A stretch of 64,000 nucleotides of DNA, from positions 31,774,293 through 31,838,292 of the forward strand of contig CM035173.1 of assembly GCA_020205615.1 (NCBI GenBank), given 5' to 3'. The translations under genes were made by a program, and so were the position numbers. The DNA is from Panax quinquefolius. Lineage: Eukaryota > Streptophyta > Magnoliopsida > Apiales > Araliaceae. The notes under the pieces were generated by a model that saw only the letters and a program-made list of their open reading frames with translations, made no database searches and was not told the origin of the DNA. Of this stretch, positions 1 through 11,775 are shown one piece after another; positions within the stretch are counted from its first letter, which is position 1; the number at the start of each line of letters is the position of its first letter.

Positions 1-690
1 TGAGTGAAGAATTGATAGTTACTTTTTGAGATAATCGCAGAGGTAAATTTGAGAGTGAGGAAGAAGAGGAAGAAGAGGTACTCAAGAGAGTTTATTAGAG
101 GTATTTTATGATCGAAATATAGAATTGCAAAATCGTATTCATGAGTTAGAAGAGCGAAAGCTAAAGAATTGCGAAAAATGTGGAGCAAAAGGATGCAACG
201 ATTCAAGCTTGTGTTACCCGATACGTGATGCTTGAACAGAAGCACTCTTTGGCAAAGTATAAGATGATAAAGCTGGAATCTGAGCTGAAAGAAGAAATAA
301 CTGAACGAGTGAGAATGAGTGATGCATGGGTAAAAAGCACGCACGACGCGTTGATATTATGGAAAGAGATGTCCAATCTAAAAGAGAAGATTTAACGATG
401 ACGGAAGACGCTTCGGCAACAACATCAAAGACTATCAACAAATTCTAGGGAAGAGAACGATCGCCGGTTAGATGCTACGAGATGTGAGAGGAGGGACATA
501 TAAGGTCAAACTGTGTTCAAAGCCTTCCAAGGTACGCTATAATTGTGGAAAAGAAGGACATATCGCCGAGATTCAGACGATATCGAAACCCAGTCCAGCG
601 TGAATGGTGACTCAAAAAGGATGTCCCGTAAAAGTCAAAGTCAACGGTTCTTGGAAGAGCGTTTGTCGTGGCCTCCATTAAAATGCGAGG
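1..690 (+). pseudogene. gypsy gag remnant with zinc-knuckle trace, unit A
   Basis: Broken gag frame. Residues typical of plant gypsy gag appear in short pieces, for example a charged helical stretch read from about 180 to 395. Near 536-575 is a knuckle-like stretch reading YNCGKEGHIAE, in which the first Cys of the usual CX2CX4HX4C box is Arg. Gag would form the particle and bind element RNA. No frame longer than about 70 codons survives, so it cannot make a full capsid protein. Confidence 0.6.
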
Positions 691-1165
691 AACCCGAACG
701 AAGTTAAGACGGGTTAGTTAATTATAAATTCTTTAAGTTTATACCTTACTAGATACCGGTTCTACCCATTCTTTTATCTCTTGCTTGCGCTCAACGTTTG
801 AACTTGACTACGGAGAAATTAGACTTTGACCTATTTATGGAGAATCAGTTAGAGAAACTTTCATTACATCTCGTTGTTTAGAAATCTTGTTTGATTAGGT
901 TGGCACTATCACATTACCGTTAACCTTATTTCTATAGAGATATTTGCTTTTGATGTGATTTTAAGGTTAACTACTCATCATGCCAAATTGATTGCTTTTG
1001 TAAGGTTGTTAGTTTTCATATTCCTAAGCAACCCGTTATTCAATTCAAAGCAATCAAACCATTGTAATCAAACATTTTCATATCAAGCCATGAAGTCATT
1101 CGTTTATTACGGATGTCAAGTTTTCTTAGTCCATGTTATGGATTTGAATAAAGACACGTCGATTT
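691..1165 (+). pseudogene. gypsy aspartic protease remnant, unit A
   Basis: Around 735-775 the frame reads [14 protein letters not shown], the catalytic DTG motif of a retropepsin-type protease. This is the best preserved protease active site of the three plus-strand units. The downstream stretch (about 955-1165) resembles the linker after protease in plant gypsy polyproteins (LTTHHAK, then a bridge towards reverse transcriptase). Frameshifts separate the active site from both gag and the linker. Confidence 0.65.
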
Positions 1166-1740
1166 GAATAATATTCTGTTGTTATTGATTTTTCCCGATG
1201 TATTTCTGAAGAATTTCTTCGCTTACTCCCAAAGCTCGATATTAAATTTTGTATCGACTTTGAACTCTAAGACAAAACTCATTTCTAAAATCTCATATAG
1301 AATGGCTCCTATTGAACTTCGTGGAGTTAAAATTCAACTATAAATTTGGTACCGAGCCTTTATCTTGTGACTTCCTTTCAGGAATGCACCGCCGAGACTC
1401 TCCGTAGGGACGCCATATTCGATGCGATAGTAAAATCGATAGGTGTCATTGTGACGTCTTTATCCAAGATTGGGATATGAGTCACGGTTGAGAGCAACCT
1501 AAGTCGAGAATCAAAATACGTAGCTTTCAGAAGCTTAGTTGGTTATTATCGGAGATTCGTTCAAGGATATTCTCGAATCGCTATTCCATTTATCATGTTG
1601 AATCGTAGAGATACAAAATTCGAATGGAGCAAGGAATGTGGGAAGAGCTTCAAGAACTCAAGAGAGACTCATTTCAAAGACATGTTACGACCATGCCATC
1701 CCGGAAAAGTTTAACGTGGTAATGACGTGTTGAAGTAGAA
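1166..1740 (+). pseudogene. gypsy reverse transcriptase/RNase H remnant with core deleted, unit A
   Basis: The start of reverse transcriptase is recognisable (MAPIELR at about 1302-1325). The palm with the FIDD catalytic motif, present in E1 at 31147-31359, is absent. The sequence jumps to the thumb/connection part (GYYRRFV near 1540), then FEWSKEC near 1620, and then to the end of RNase H near 1690-1740. Units B and C have the same gaps, so the deletion predates their duplication. The product could not copy RNA. Confidence 0.65.
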
Positions 1741-1929
1741 GATCGTGATATAAAGACTGAAGTACGATATTGTCAAAGACTAATTTCAGATAATTTACAA
1801 ATAATAGAGATGGAGATGAAAACTCTAGGTACCCACATTGATGATATACTGAGTATAATCGACTTTTAGTTAAAGGCTGCTTCAAGCCACCCGGAGTTGA
1901 TCGCGTATGAAGAAGAAAGTACAAGAAGG

Positions 1930-3300
1930 AGCTATTCCTAAGCGAGAATTGATGAAGAAGGAATATTTTGAGTCCACTCTAGACTTTGTGTTCTAACGAC
2001 TACGATTTGAAGTACAAGATTATGATGGAGGCACACAATACGCCCATTTGTAATCCATCCGGAAGTACTAAAATGTATCGTGATCTTGACATACATTTTG
2101 GTGGAACAATATGAAGAGAGAGATTGCAAAGTTTATCTCAATGTGTTTAACTTGTCAACGTGTAAAGGCGAGCATCTAGTACCTAAGGGTCCGTTGCAAC
2201 CACTTGAGATTCCAGAATGGAAGTGGGAACACATTACCATGGATTTCATTCAGGTCTTCCTACGGTTTCTCAAGGCATCAATGCTATTTGGGTTATTGTT
2301 GATAGATTAACCAAGTCCGCTTCATTTCTTGCCGACACGGAGACTTATTCCTTGAACGTCTTGCTAGTATATACGTAAATGAGATTGTGAGGTTGCATGG
2401 CATGCCTGTATCCATAGTTTGGATAGTGACCCAAGATTCACTTCATGATTTTGGGTTAGAAAGCTATGAGCACGCAATTTACGATTGGGTTGGCATACCA
2501 TCCTCAAACGGATGGGCAATCGAGAGGACTACTCAAACTCTTGAAGATATATTAAAACTCGTGTCCTAGATTTCAAAGGAAGTGGGATAAGTACTTGCCA
2601 TGGTGGAATTCTCATACAACAATAGTTATTAAACAAATATAGGCATGGTTCCATTCAAGCATTATATGGACGAAAATGTCGCTCTCCAATATGTTGGGAT
2701 GAGGTGGGTGAAGCAACATTGTTGGGACCCGAAGTAAATATGACTCACCGAAAAGATCCAAATGATTCGACAACGATACAAGCGGCACAAGATCGACAAA
2801 AGAGTTATACGAATCTTCATCGAAAGGACGTGGAATTTAATGTGGGGGATCATGTATTGTTGCATGAGTTGCTCCATGGAAGGGAGTTACAAGATTTGAG
2901 AAGAGAGGAAAGCTCAATCCACGATTTATTGGTCCATTTCAAATTCTTGACCGAGTAGGAAATGTAGCCTATAGACTTGCGTTACCTCAAAGTATGTCTC
3001 ACGTTCATAATGTGTTTCACATATCATGCTTCCGTAAATATGTGAAAGACCCAACCACGTTATTGAAGTTAGAACCAGGACGAGATAGCCAAGACTTAAC
3101 GTATGAGGAGGTACTGCCAAGATCTTGGATAGGAAGGAGCATGTCCTACGCCAAGAAAGGTCATACCACAAGTTAAAGTTTTGTGGAGGAATCATGCTAT
3201 AGAGGAAATGACCGGGAATTGGAAGCGGAAATGAAAGCGAGGTATCCTCACCTTTCGAAACACCAGTATCGTCACGCCAATTTCGAGGACGAAATTTCAT
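1930..3300 (+). pseudogene. gypsy integrase and chromodomain remnant, unit A
   Basis: Integrase pieces in order: the zinc-binding region with CLTCQRVKA-like residues (about 2090-2170, frameshifted), the core around WKWEHITMDF (2218-2247), the second core half with the ALYGRKCRSP-like stretch (about 2655-2690), and the C-terminal region RFIGPFQIL (about 2925-2950) followed by HVHNVFHIS (3000-3026). The chromodomain trace (LDRKEHV, later a broken VKVLWRNHA) lies at about 3085-3250. Chromodomains in this family guide insertion towards heterochromatin marks. Many frameshifts are present. Confidence 0.7.
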
Positions 3301-4544
3301 AAGGAGGGAGGTTGTAAGACCTCAAATTTTTTTTTAAATAAAAAGGAATTTCCTTTATTTATTATTTTGAAATAGTAAGGGTTGATTTGATTAATGTGGA
3401 TAGTTAAGGGTTAAATACATAAATATTTCAAAATAAGCAAGTGGTTATAAAATATTCATTTTTGCTGGGAATATTCATTTGGTCGTGGAATATTCGATCT
3501 TTGTGGGGAATATTAAATCGACTAAACAAGTAGCGACCGTGTGTGGGCCCCATAACGGAAAGCGATTGGATGAGGAAAACGACAAAGTTTGGGTGGTTAT
3601 AAATAATGGCGTAGTTGTTCTGAATTAAGATTTGTTGGAATACCCGGTGGTTAAAATACGATGAATACGCGTGGTTAGCTGAAGAAGACACCTGCGGTAT
3701 TGCGCAAGATTGTTGAATTATTGACTCGCACGTAAGATGGCACTACTCAATAATTTTCACAGTAATTCTCATTATTCAATATTTTATTTTATTGATTCAA
3801 TAATTTCTTTGCGTTGGTATTTTATATTATTATTTGTTTCAATAATTGTCACCGCACAAGATTTCCCATTATCGGATCAATAATTCATATTATTTGAATA
3901 ATATTATTAGATAACATTATTGGCAATGTCTAGAAAGTTACATCAAGGAGAGGTTTGGTCACCTAATCATGCGCCAAGAAGGAGAGATCCTTATTGAAAG
4001 CCCCTCTTTTTCAGGAAACTACTGGTTGTCATAATTGTGATTCGTAATATTATTTTGTGAATAATTAATTATTGATTCATATGATAAGGAAATATTTATT
4101 TTATATGAATATAAATGATGGATTTATTTATGTGGTTATTAATGAAGAAATTATTCTTTGAGATGTTTTATTTTGTATTTGATTGGAGGTATTAAAAGAT
4201 CAAATCTATTGTTATTCTGACTTTATTGTGTGAGTTATAATATTTAATCAAACCGTTGGATCATTGTAATTTTTGGATATGTTATACATATATAAGTTGA
4301 GTATATGTCTACAAATTTTGAACCGTTAAAAATGAACGAATGATTTGTTATAAATTTTAAGAGGTGTCGATTAGTAAATTAGGTTATAAATGATTTTGGT
4401 GGAAAATTCTAGAATTGAGTGGGCCCCACTTGTGGTTGGTGAAAGAAATGTGCTGAATTTTATTTCAAATGTGGTGGGTGGCAATAGTAGCGGTAAAGCC
4501 ATCGGTGGCAGTCGTCAAGTCTGCTTTACGGGCTAACATTTTCC

Positions 4545-4553
4545 TATAAATAG
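4545..4553 (+). promoter_or_regulatory. TATA box of gypsy LTR (A/B)
   Basis: TATAAATAG followed by AGGGC in a conserved block of the LTR. The same block is found at 10871 and 28086 and, on the minus strand, at 35091-35099 and 45593-45601. Its position about 1.2 kb into the LTR puts the likely transcription start just downstream, before a CT-rich stretch. Confidence 0.6.
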
Positions 4554-4839
4554 AGGGCTAAGTTAGAATTGAAAATCACACGTAAACAAAGTTTTCTCTC
4601 TTTCTCTCTATATTATTGAGCGTATTTTGTGAGTATTTAGATACTTTGAGAGTTCTTTATTCAAGACAAGTTTCATTCAAAGATCACTTAGACCTTTCTT
4701 TCCTTCCGGAAATCTTGATTCTTTGAGGTAAGTGGATATTATTTTTTTCAGTAATGATATTATTTCTTCAATATCATTATCGCCGAAAATGTTGATCAAG
4801 TTTTTATCAAATTTGGAACTTTTTCATATCGGGGGTTAC

Positions 4840-5030
4840 TATTCATGAGTTACTATTCACGAGTTACTATTCATGAGTTACTATTATTCATTCAGCAGTA
4901 CTATTCACGTAAGCGTGAAAATGTTTTTTTTGTGAAATTTCTATCTTTTGGTGTCGAGTTACTTATTCACGATATCAAGACTATTCACGATACTGACCAC
5001 TATTCACGATATCTGTGACTATTCATTGAA
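4840..5030 (+). repeat. LTR minisatellite of (GAG)TTACTATTCAC type
   Basis: Degenerate tandem repeats built on TACTATTCACGA/TACTATTCATGA, unit about 14 bp and later about 20 bp (CTATTCACGATATC). The same array occurs in each family LTR (about 11155-11340, 28370-28550, and reversed at 34650-34830). It lies downstream of the TATA box, so it would be in the transcribed part of the LTR. Confidence 0.75.
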
Positions 5031-5257
5031 AAATAAAATTTCTTCTTTTCGTCCAAAATATCTATTTTGGGTACTAGCTTTGATTGTATCCATGTTTTGA
5101 TCATTCTTGAATTTTACACCACTACGATTATTTTTGAGGTATTGTTGGACATGGATAAAACAAAGTACGAATCCTTAATCCTTAATCCTTGTCATTTTGT
5201 TTCTTTGGATTCGTTCTTTAAAAATATTTTCATCATCCTCGATCTTAAATGATGATA

Positions 5258-5470
5258 TTATTGAATATCTTTGGCTTTGTAGTGCAAAGATGAATGATTT
5301 GAAGAATATCTTTGGCACAGTAGTGCAAAGATGAATGCAGTGTTGAGATGAACATGACCGATCGATGAATATCTTTGGCTGTAGTGCAAAGATGAAGCAG
5401 TGTTTAAATGAACATGACTAATGATGAATATCTTTGGCTCAGTAGTGCAAAGATGAATATTTGATTTGAG
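5258..5470 (+). repeat. LTR minisatellite, about 62-bp unit (AATATCTTTGG...GCAAAGATGA)
   Basis: Four tandem degenerate copies of a unit that begins AATATCTTTGGC, contains TAGTGCAAAGATGA, and usually continues with GTGTTGAGATGAACATGACC. Each half carries an inverted pair (ATCTTTG / CAAAGAT), so every unit can fold into a small hairpin. Homologous arrays are at 11575-11775, 28775-29045 and, reversed, 34285-34415. Confidence 0.75.
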
Positions 5471-6011
5471 ATGAATATTGATTGATGTTACTGAGGATAA
5501 AATATTGATGATGGATTTGTTAAATTCATAGATTATAGTAGATTTCATTTCTACGTAACTCTTCTATGAATTATTATTTCACTGCTGAATATTGATCCGA
5601 AACTTGTTGTCTATCATTGTATTCTATCGATTTTTTCCTCATTGGAGACTAACGATAATTTGTTGTATATTATCTTAGTCATAGTATTCTTCTTCGGGCT
5701 AGTTGAGCTCACCCTTTTTCTTGTTATTCCATTTTTCTTCTCGGGGAGGCGAGAATGTATGAGTACTACTAGTCGGGTATGGAATGAAGGTTCTAGAGAG
5801 AGTTGTTTAGTAGTCCTCACCATTTTTGTAAAATAATGTATCAATAAATGTGATGGGGATTTATTTGAGTATAGATATTGTCTAAAAGATAATATTTGTA
5901 TTTAAACTCACAGCTTTATTGTTGTAATAATAAAGTTGTAGTTGTTTCGTACCATGTATTTGGCGACTTCGAGAATGGGTGTGTGTATACCTATTTTGGG
6001 GGCGTCACGGT

Positions 6012-6022
6012 TGGTATCGAGC
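6012..6022 (+). other. primer binding site (initiator tRNA-Met type), unit B
   Basis: TGGTATCGAGC lies two bases after the LTR end. The usual plant site complementary to initiator tRNA-Met is TGGTATCAGAGC, so one base (the A of CAG) appears missing. The same loss is seen at 12313-12323. Confidence 0.7.
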
Positions 6023-6199
6023 TTTAGGATATGATCTCTAAGCGGAGATCGGGAATAAAACTAGAGGGAGAGGCGAGTAAATCCTTCGCTAGTGTGTCCT
6101 ACCTAAGCTTATTTGTTGGTTGGTCATATTATAGGGGTATTATGTGATTTGTTAATTTATTTAATTAACCCTTGTTTTATGATAGTTTTTTTAGAATGG

Positions 6200-6995
6200 G
6201 CTGGCCGAGAAGCGTTAACAATGGAGTGAATGAGATCGTGGAGACACCTCTAATCGCCAACCAGGATAATGTGATGTCAAAGTGAAGAAGGAATTAGAGA
6301 TATCCATTATGGTGAGTGAAGAATTGATAGTTTTTTAGATAATCGCAGAGGTAACAAATTGAGAGTGAGGAAGAAGAGAGAAGAAGAGGTACCAAGAGAG
6401 TTTATTAGAGGTATTTTATGATCGAAATATAGAATTGCAAAATCGTATTCATGAGTTAGAAGAAGAAATTTAAAGAATTGCAGCGATCGTGGAGCAAAAG
6501 GATGCAACGATTCAAAAGCTTCAGGTTACCCGACACGTGATGCTTGAACGAAGCACTCTTTGGCAAAGTATAAGATGATAAAGTTTGGAATCTTCGAAAT
6601 TTGAAAGAAGAAATAATCGAGCAGTGAGAATGAGTGATGCATGGGTAAAAATCGCACGACGCGTTGATATTATGGAAAGAGATGTCCAATCTAAAAAGAG
6701 AAGATTTAACGATGACGGGAAGGCGTCGGAGAAAGAACATCAAAGACTATCAACAAATTCTAGGGGAAGAGAACGACGCATGGGATTAGATGCTACTGAG
6801 ATGTGGAGAGGAGGGACATATAAGGTCAAAGCTGTTCAAAGCCTTCCAAGGTATGCTATAATTGTGAAAAGAAGGACATATCGCTCGAGATTATACGATA
6901 TCGAAACCCATCCGCCGTGAATGGTGACTCAAAAGGATGTCCCGAGAAAAGTCAAAGTCAGCGGTTCTTGGAAGGCGTTTTTGTCGTGGACCGGT
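6200..6995 (+). pseudogene. gypsy gag remnant, unit B
   Basis: Corresponds to unit A positions 1-690. The longest surviving open stretch (about 6585-6920) encodes a basic, charged peptide ending near the zinc-knuckle region (about 6845-6880), where the Cys/His pattern is frameshifted. It differs from A and C by small indels and cannot encode a full gag. Confidence 0.6.
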
Positions 6996-7490
6996 CCAAA
7001 ATGCGAGGAACCCGAACGAAGTTAGCGGGTTAGTTAATTATAAATTCTTGCAAGTTTATACCTTACTAGATACCTGGGTTCTACCCATTCTTTTATCTCT
7101 CTTCGCTTGCGCTCAACGTTTGAACTCGACTACGGAGAAATTAGACTTTGACCTATTTATGGAGAATCCGTTAGAGAAACTTTCATTACATCCGTTGTTT
7201 AGAAATCTTGTTTTGATTCAGGTTGGCACTATCACATTACGTTAACCTTATTTCTATAGAGATATTTGCTTTTGATGTGATTTTAAGGTTAACTACTCAT
7301 CATGCCAAATTGATTGCTTTTTGTAAGGTTGTTAGTTTTCATATTTCTAAGCAACTTTGTTATTCAATTCAAGCAATCAAACCATTGTAATCAAACATTT
7401 TCATATCAAGCCATGAAGTCATTCGCTTATTACGGATGTCAAGTTTTCTTAGTCCATGTTATGGATTTGAATAAAGACACGTCGATTTGA
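6996..7490 (+). pseudogene. gypsy protease remnant, unit B (active site frameshifted)
   Basis: The protease motif seen as LLDTGSTHSF in unit A here reads LLDTWVLPI. A short indel at the CCTGG site near 7073 shifts the frame immediately after Asp-Thr and destroys the active site. The following linker (about 7270-7490) matches unit A closely. Confidence 0.62.
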
Positions 7491-8060
7491 ATAATATTTC
7501 TGTTGTTATTGATTTTCCGATGTATTTCTGAAGAATTTCGCTTACTCCCAAAGCGATATTAAATTTTGTATCGACTTTGAACTCTAAAGACAAAACTCAT
7601 TTCTAAAATCTCATATAGAATGGCTCTATTGAACTTCAAGAGTTAAAAATTCAACTATAAATTTGGTACCGAGCCTTTATCTTGTGACTTCCTTTGTGGA
7701 ATGCAAAGCCGCACTCTCTGTAGGGGACGTCATATTCGATGCGATAAGTAATCGATAGTGTCATTGTGACGTCTTATCCAAGATTGGGATATGAGTCACG
7801 ATTTGAGAGCAACCTAAGTCGAAGAATCAAAATCGTAGCTTTACAGGCTTAGTTGGTTATTATCGGAGATTCGTTGAAGGATATTCTCGAATCGCTATTC
7901 CATTATCGCAAATTGAATCGTAGAGATACAAAATTCGAATGGAGCAAGGAATGTGGGAAGAGCTTGAAGAACTCAAGAGGAGACTCATTTCAAGACATGT
8001 TCACCATGCCATCCCGGAAAAGCTTAACGTGGTAGGTGACGTGTTGAGTAGAAGATCGTG
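7491..8060 (+). pseudogene. gypsy reverse transcriptase/RNase H remnant, unit B
   Basis: Same arrangement as unit A: start of reverse transcriptase (near 7500-7680), loss of the palm and catalytic Asp pair, then connection-domain and RNase H tail pieces (FEWSKEC near 7937, end near 8035). The identical gap boundaries argue for descent from one deleted copy. Confidence 0.62.
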
Positions 8061-8179
8061 ATACAAGCACGAAAGTACGATATTATCAAAGACTAATTTC
8101 GTATAATTTACAAATAATAGAGATGGAGATGAAAACTCTAGGTACCCACGTGATGATATACTGAGTATAATCGACTTTA

Positions 8180-9650
8180 GTTAAAGTCGCTCTCAAGCCA
8201 CAATCTTGGGCCGAGTTGATGCGTATGAAGAAGAAAGTACAAGAAGGAGCTATTCCTAGGCGAGAATTGATGAAGAAGGAATATTTGAGTCCACTCTAGA
8301 CTTTGTGTTCCTAACGACTCGATTTGAAGTACAAGATTATGATGGAGGCACATAATACGCCATTTGTAATCCATCCTGGAAGTACTAAAATGTATCGTGA
8401 TCTTGACATACATTTTGGTGGAACAATATGAAGAGAGAGATTGCAAAGTTTATCTCAATGTGTTTAACTTGTCAACGTGTAAAGGCGCGAGCATCTAGTA
8501 CCTAAGGGTCCGTTGCAACCACTTAAGATTCCGTAATGGAAGTGGGAACACATTACCATGGATTTAGATTACTGGGTCTTCCTACGGTTTCTCAAGGCAT
8601 CAATGCTATTTGGGTTATTGTTGATAGATTAACCAAGTCTCGCTTCATTTCTTGCCGATACGGAGACTTATTCCTTGAACGCCTCTTTAGTATATGTACG
8701 TAAATGAGATTGTGAGGTTCAATGGCATGCCTCAGATCCATAGTTTTTGGATAGTGACCCAAGATTCACTTCATGATTTTGGGTTAGAAAGCTATGGGCA
8801 CGCAATTTACGATTGATTTGGCATACCATCCTCAAACGGATGGGCAATCGGAGAGGACTACTCAAACTCTTGAAGATATATTAAAACTCGTGTCCTAGAT
8901 TTCAAAGGAAGTTGGGATAAGTACTTTGCCATTGGTGGAATTCTCATACAACAATAGTTATTAAACAAATATAGGCATGGTTCCATTCAAGCATTATATG
9001 GACGAAAATGTCGTTCTCCATATGTTGGGATGAGGTGGGTGAAGCAACATTGTTGGGACTAGAGTTAAGACGTATGACTCACCGAAAAGATCCAAATGAT
9101 TCGATAACGATACAAAGCAAGCACAAGATCGACAAAAGAGTTATGCGAATCTTCATCGAAAGGACGTGGAATTTAATGTAGGGATCGTATTGTCATGAGT
9201 TGCTTCCATGGAAGGGAGTTACAAGATTTGAGAAGAGAGGAAAGCTCAAATCCACGATTTATTGGTCCATTTCAAATTCTTGACCGAGTAGTAGAAATGT
9301 AGCCTATAGACTTGCGTTACCTCCAAGTATGTATGTCTCGTGTTCATAATGTGTTTCACATATCCGTATCAGTAAAAATATGTGAAAGACCCGAACCACG
9401 TTATTGAAGTTAGAACCCTGGACGAGAGAAGTCAAGACTTAACGATGAGGAGGTACCTGCCAAGATCTTGGATAGGAAGGAGCATGTCCTACGCGCAAGA
9501 AAGCGTCATACCACAAGTTAAAGTTTTGTGGAGGAATCATGCTTTACAGAGGAAATGACCGGGAATTGGAAACGGAAATGAAAGCGAGGTATCCTCACCT
9601 TTTCAAAACACCAATGCGTCGACGTCAATTTCGAGGACGAAATTTCATAA
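8180..9650 (+). pseudogene. gypsy integrase and chromodomain remnant, unit B
   Basis: Integrase segments parallel to unit A: CLTCQ-like zinc region near 8465, the core stretch near 8530-8570, the GRKCRS-like stretch near 9000, the GPF-type C-terminal region near 9265, and a chromodomain trace near 9440-9610. Frameshifts differ from those in A and C although the surrounding bases are nearly identical. Confidence 0.65.
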
Positions 9651-10870
9651 GGAGGGAGGTTGTAAGACCGAAATTTTTTAAATAAAAGGAATTTCCTTTA
9701 TTTATTATTTTGAAATAGTAAGGGTTGATTTGATTAATGTGGATAGTTAAGGGTTAAATACATAAATATTTCAAAATAAGCAAGTGGTTATAAAATATTC
9801 ATTTTTGTGGGGAATATTCATTTGGTCGTGGAATATTCGATCTTTGTGGGAATATTAAATTACTGACAGTAAATGACCGTGTGTGGGCCCCATAACGGAA
9901 AGCGATTGGATGAGGAAAACGACAAAGTTTGGGTGGTTATAAATAATAGCGTAGTTGTTATCCGTTAAGACTGTTGAATACCGGTGGTTAAAATCTGAAT
10001 ATGCTGTGGTCGCATGAAGAAGACACCGGTATTGCATAAAGATTGTTGAATTATTGACTCGTCGACGTAAGATGGCACTACTCAATAATTTTCACGGTGA
10101 GTTACTGCTCAATATTTTATTTTATTGATTCAATAATTGCGTTGGTATTTTATATTATCATTGTTTCAATAATTGTCATCGCATGTATTTCCCATTATCG
10201 GATCAATAATTCATATTATTTGAATAATATTATTAGATAACATTATTGGCAATGTCTAGAAAGTTCATCTAAGGAGAGGTTTGGTCACCTAATTGCGGCG
10301 CCCAAGAAAGAGAGATCCTTATTCGAAAGCCCCTCTTCCTCGGAACTACACTGGTTGTTATAATTGTGATTCGTAATATTATTTGTGAATAATTAATTAT
10401 TGATTCATATGATAAGGAAATATTTATTTTATATGAATATAAATGATGGATTTATTTATGTGGTTATTAATGAAGAAATTATTCTTTGAGATGTTTTATT
10501 TTGCCGGATTGGAGGTATTAAAAGATCAAATCTTGGTTGTTATTATGACTTTATTGTGTGAGTTATAATATTTAATCCGACCGTTGGATCATTGTAATTT
10601 TGGATATGTTATACATATATAAGTTGAGTATATGTCCACAAATTTTGAACCGTTAAAAATGAACGAATGATTTGTTATAAATTTTAAGAGGTGTCTGATT
10701 CAGAAATTAGGTTATAAATGATTTTGGTGGAAAATTCTAGAATTGAGTGGGCCCCACTTGTGGTTGGTGAAGAAATGTGCTGAATTTTATTTCAAATGTG
10801 GTGGGTGGCAATAGTAGCAGGTAAAGCCATCAGAAGAAAGTCAAGTCCGCTTCTACGGCTAACATTTTCC

Positions 10871-10879
10871 TATAAATAG
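10871..10879 (+). promoter_or_regulatory. TATA box of gypsy LTR (B/C)
   Basis: TATAAATAG in the same conserved block as in the other family LTRs, followed by a CT-rich initiator-like stretch from about 10920. Confidence 0.58.
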
Positions 10880-11154
10880 AGGGCTAAGTTAGAATTGAAA
10901 ATCACACCGTAAACAAGTTTTCTTCTTCTCTCTCTATATTATTGAGCGTATTTTGTGAGTATTTAGATACTTTGAGAGTTCTTTTCAAGATACAAGTTTC
11001 ATTCAAATCATCACTCCGACCTTTCCTTCCAAAAAGATCGATTCTTCGAGGTAAGGGATATTATTTTTTCAGAATGATATTATTTCTTCAATATCATTAT
11101 CTTTGAAATGTTGATCTGAAGTTTTATCAAATTTGGAACTTTTTCATGCCTCTG

Positions 11155-11345
11155 GGTTACTTATTCATGAGTTACTATTCACGAAGTTACTATTCATGAG
11201 TTACTATTCACGAGTACTATTCATGGAAGCGTGAAAATGTTTTTTTGTGAAATTTCTATCTTTTGGTGTCGAGTTACTATTCACGTGATATACGGACTAT
11301 TCACGATATCAAGACTATTCACGATATCGAGACTATTCATTGAAA
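11155..11345 (+). repeat. LTR minisatellite of TACTATTCACGA type
   Basis: Copy in LTR B/C of the array at 4840-5030; the unit number and the units' borders differ slightly between LTRs. Confidence 0.7.
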
Positions 11346-11569
11346 ATAAAATTTCTTCTTTTCGTCCAAAATATCTATTTTGGGTACTAGCTTTGATTGT
11401 ATCCATGTTTTGATCATTCTTGAATTTTACACCACTACGATTATTTTTGAGGTATTGTTGGACATGGATAAAACAAAGTACGAATCCTTAATCCTTAATC
11501 CTTGTCATTTTGTTTCAATCGGATTCGTTCTTTAAAAATATTTTTCATCATCCTCTACCTTAAATGATG

Positions 11570-11775
11570 ATATTATTGAATATCTTTGGCTCAGTAGTGT
11601 AAAGATGAATGATTTTGAAGAATATCTTTGGCCGTAGTGCAAAGATGAGCAGTGTTGAGATGAACACACGACCGATCGATGAATATCTTTGGCCAGAGTG
11701 CAAAGATGAACAGTGTTTAAATGAACATGACTAATCGATGAATATCTTTGGCTCAGAAGCAAAAGATGAATATTT
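11570..11775 (+). repeat. LTR minisatellite, about 62-bp unit (AATATCTTTGG)
   Basis: Four degenerate units as in 5258-5470. Differences between units concentrate in the few bases between GGC and TAGTGCAAAG (for example GGCTCAGTAG, GGCCGTAG, GGCCAGAG). Confidence 0.7.

Larger units (their letters stand above)
1..3312 (+). mobile_element. Ty3/gypsy internal region, unit A (left end cut by window)
   Basis: Internal domain of a chromodomain-type gypsy retrotransposon, read on the plus strand in the order gag, protease, reverse transcriptase/RNase H remnant, integrase, chromodomain. Position 1 corresponds to 6313 in unit B and 12608 in unit C, so roughly the first 300 bp of the internal region lie outside the window. 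It ends in a purine tract (AAGGAGGGAGGT, 3301-3312) directly before the LTR, which is the expected polypurine tract. It carries many frameshifts and stops. The reverse transcriptase core is missing, as in units B and C. Assignment to the Tekay/Del chromovirus lineage is inferred from domain order, the initiator-Met-type primer site in unit B and the 2.7-kb LTRs. Confidence 0.85.
3313..6009 (+). mobile_element. Ty3/gypsy LTR between units A and B
   Basis: A 2,697-bp long terminal repeat beginning TGTAAGACC and ending GGCGTCACG, where the final A of the expected CA is G. It follows the unit A polypurine tract and is followed by a primer-site-like TGGTATCGAGC. It matches 9661-12310, 26851-29599 and the reverse complement of 33735-36444 along its length. 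It serves both as the 3' LTR of unit A and the 5' LTR of unit B; no host DNA separates them. Inside are a TATA box (4545-4553) and two minisatellites (about 4850-5030 and 5265-5465). Confidence 0.88.
6010..9660 (+). mobile_element. Ty3/gypsy internal region, unit B (complete between two LTRs)
   Basis: A 3,651-bp internal region bounded by LTRs on both sides. It starts with a primer-binding-site-like TGGTATCGAGC (6012-6022) and ends in the polypurine tract just before 9661. Related internal regions on the minus strand are clearly longer because they keep the reverse transcriptase core that unit B lacks. The order is leader (6010-6190), gag, protease, broken reverse transcriptase, integrase and chromodomain. 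Every domain is frameshifted, so the unit is non-autonomous. Confidence 0.85.
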
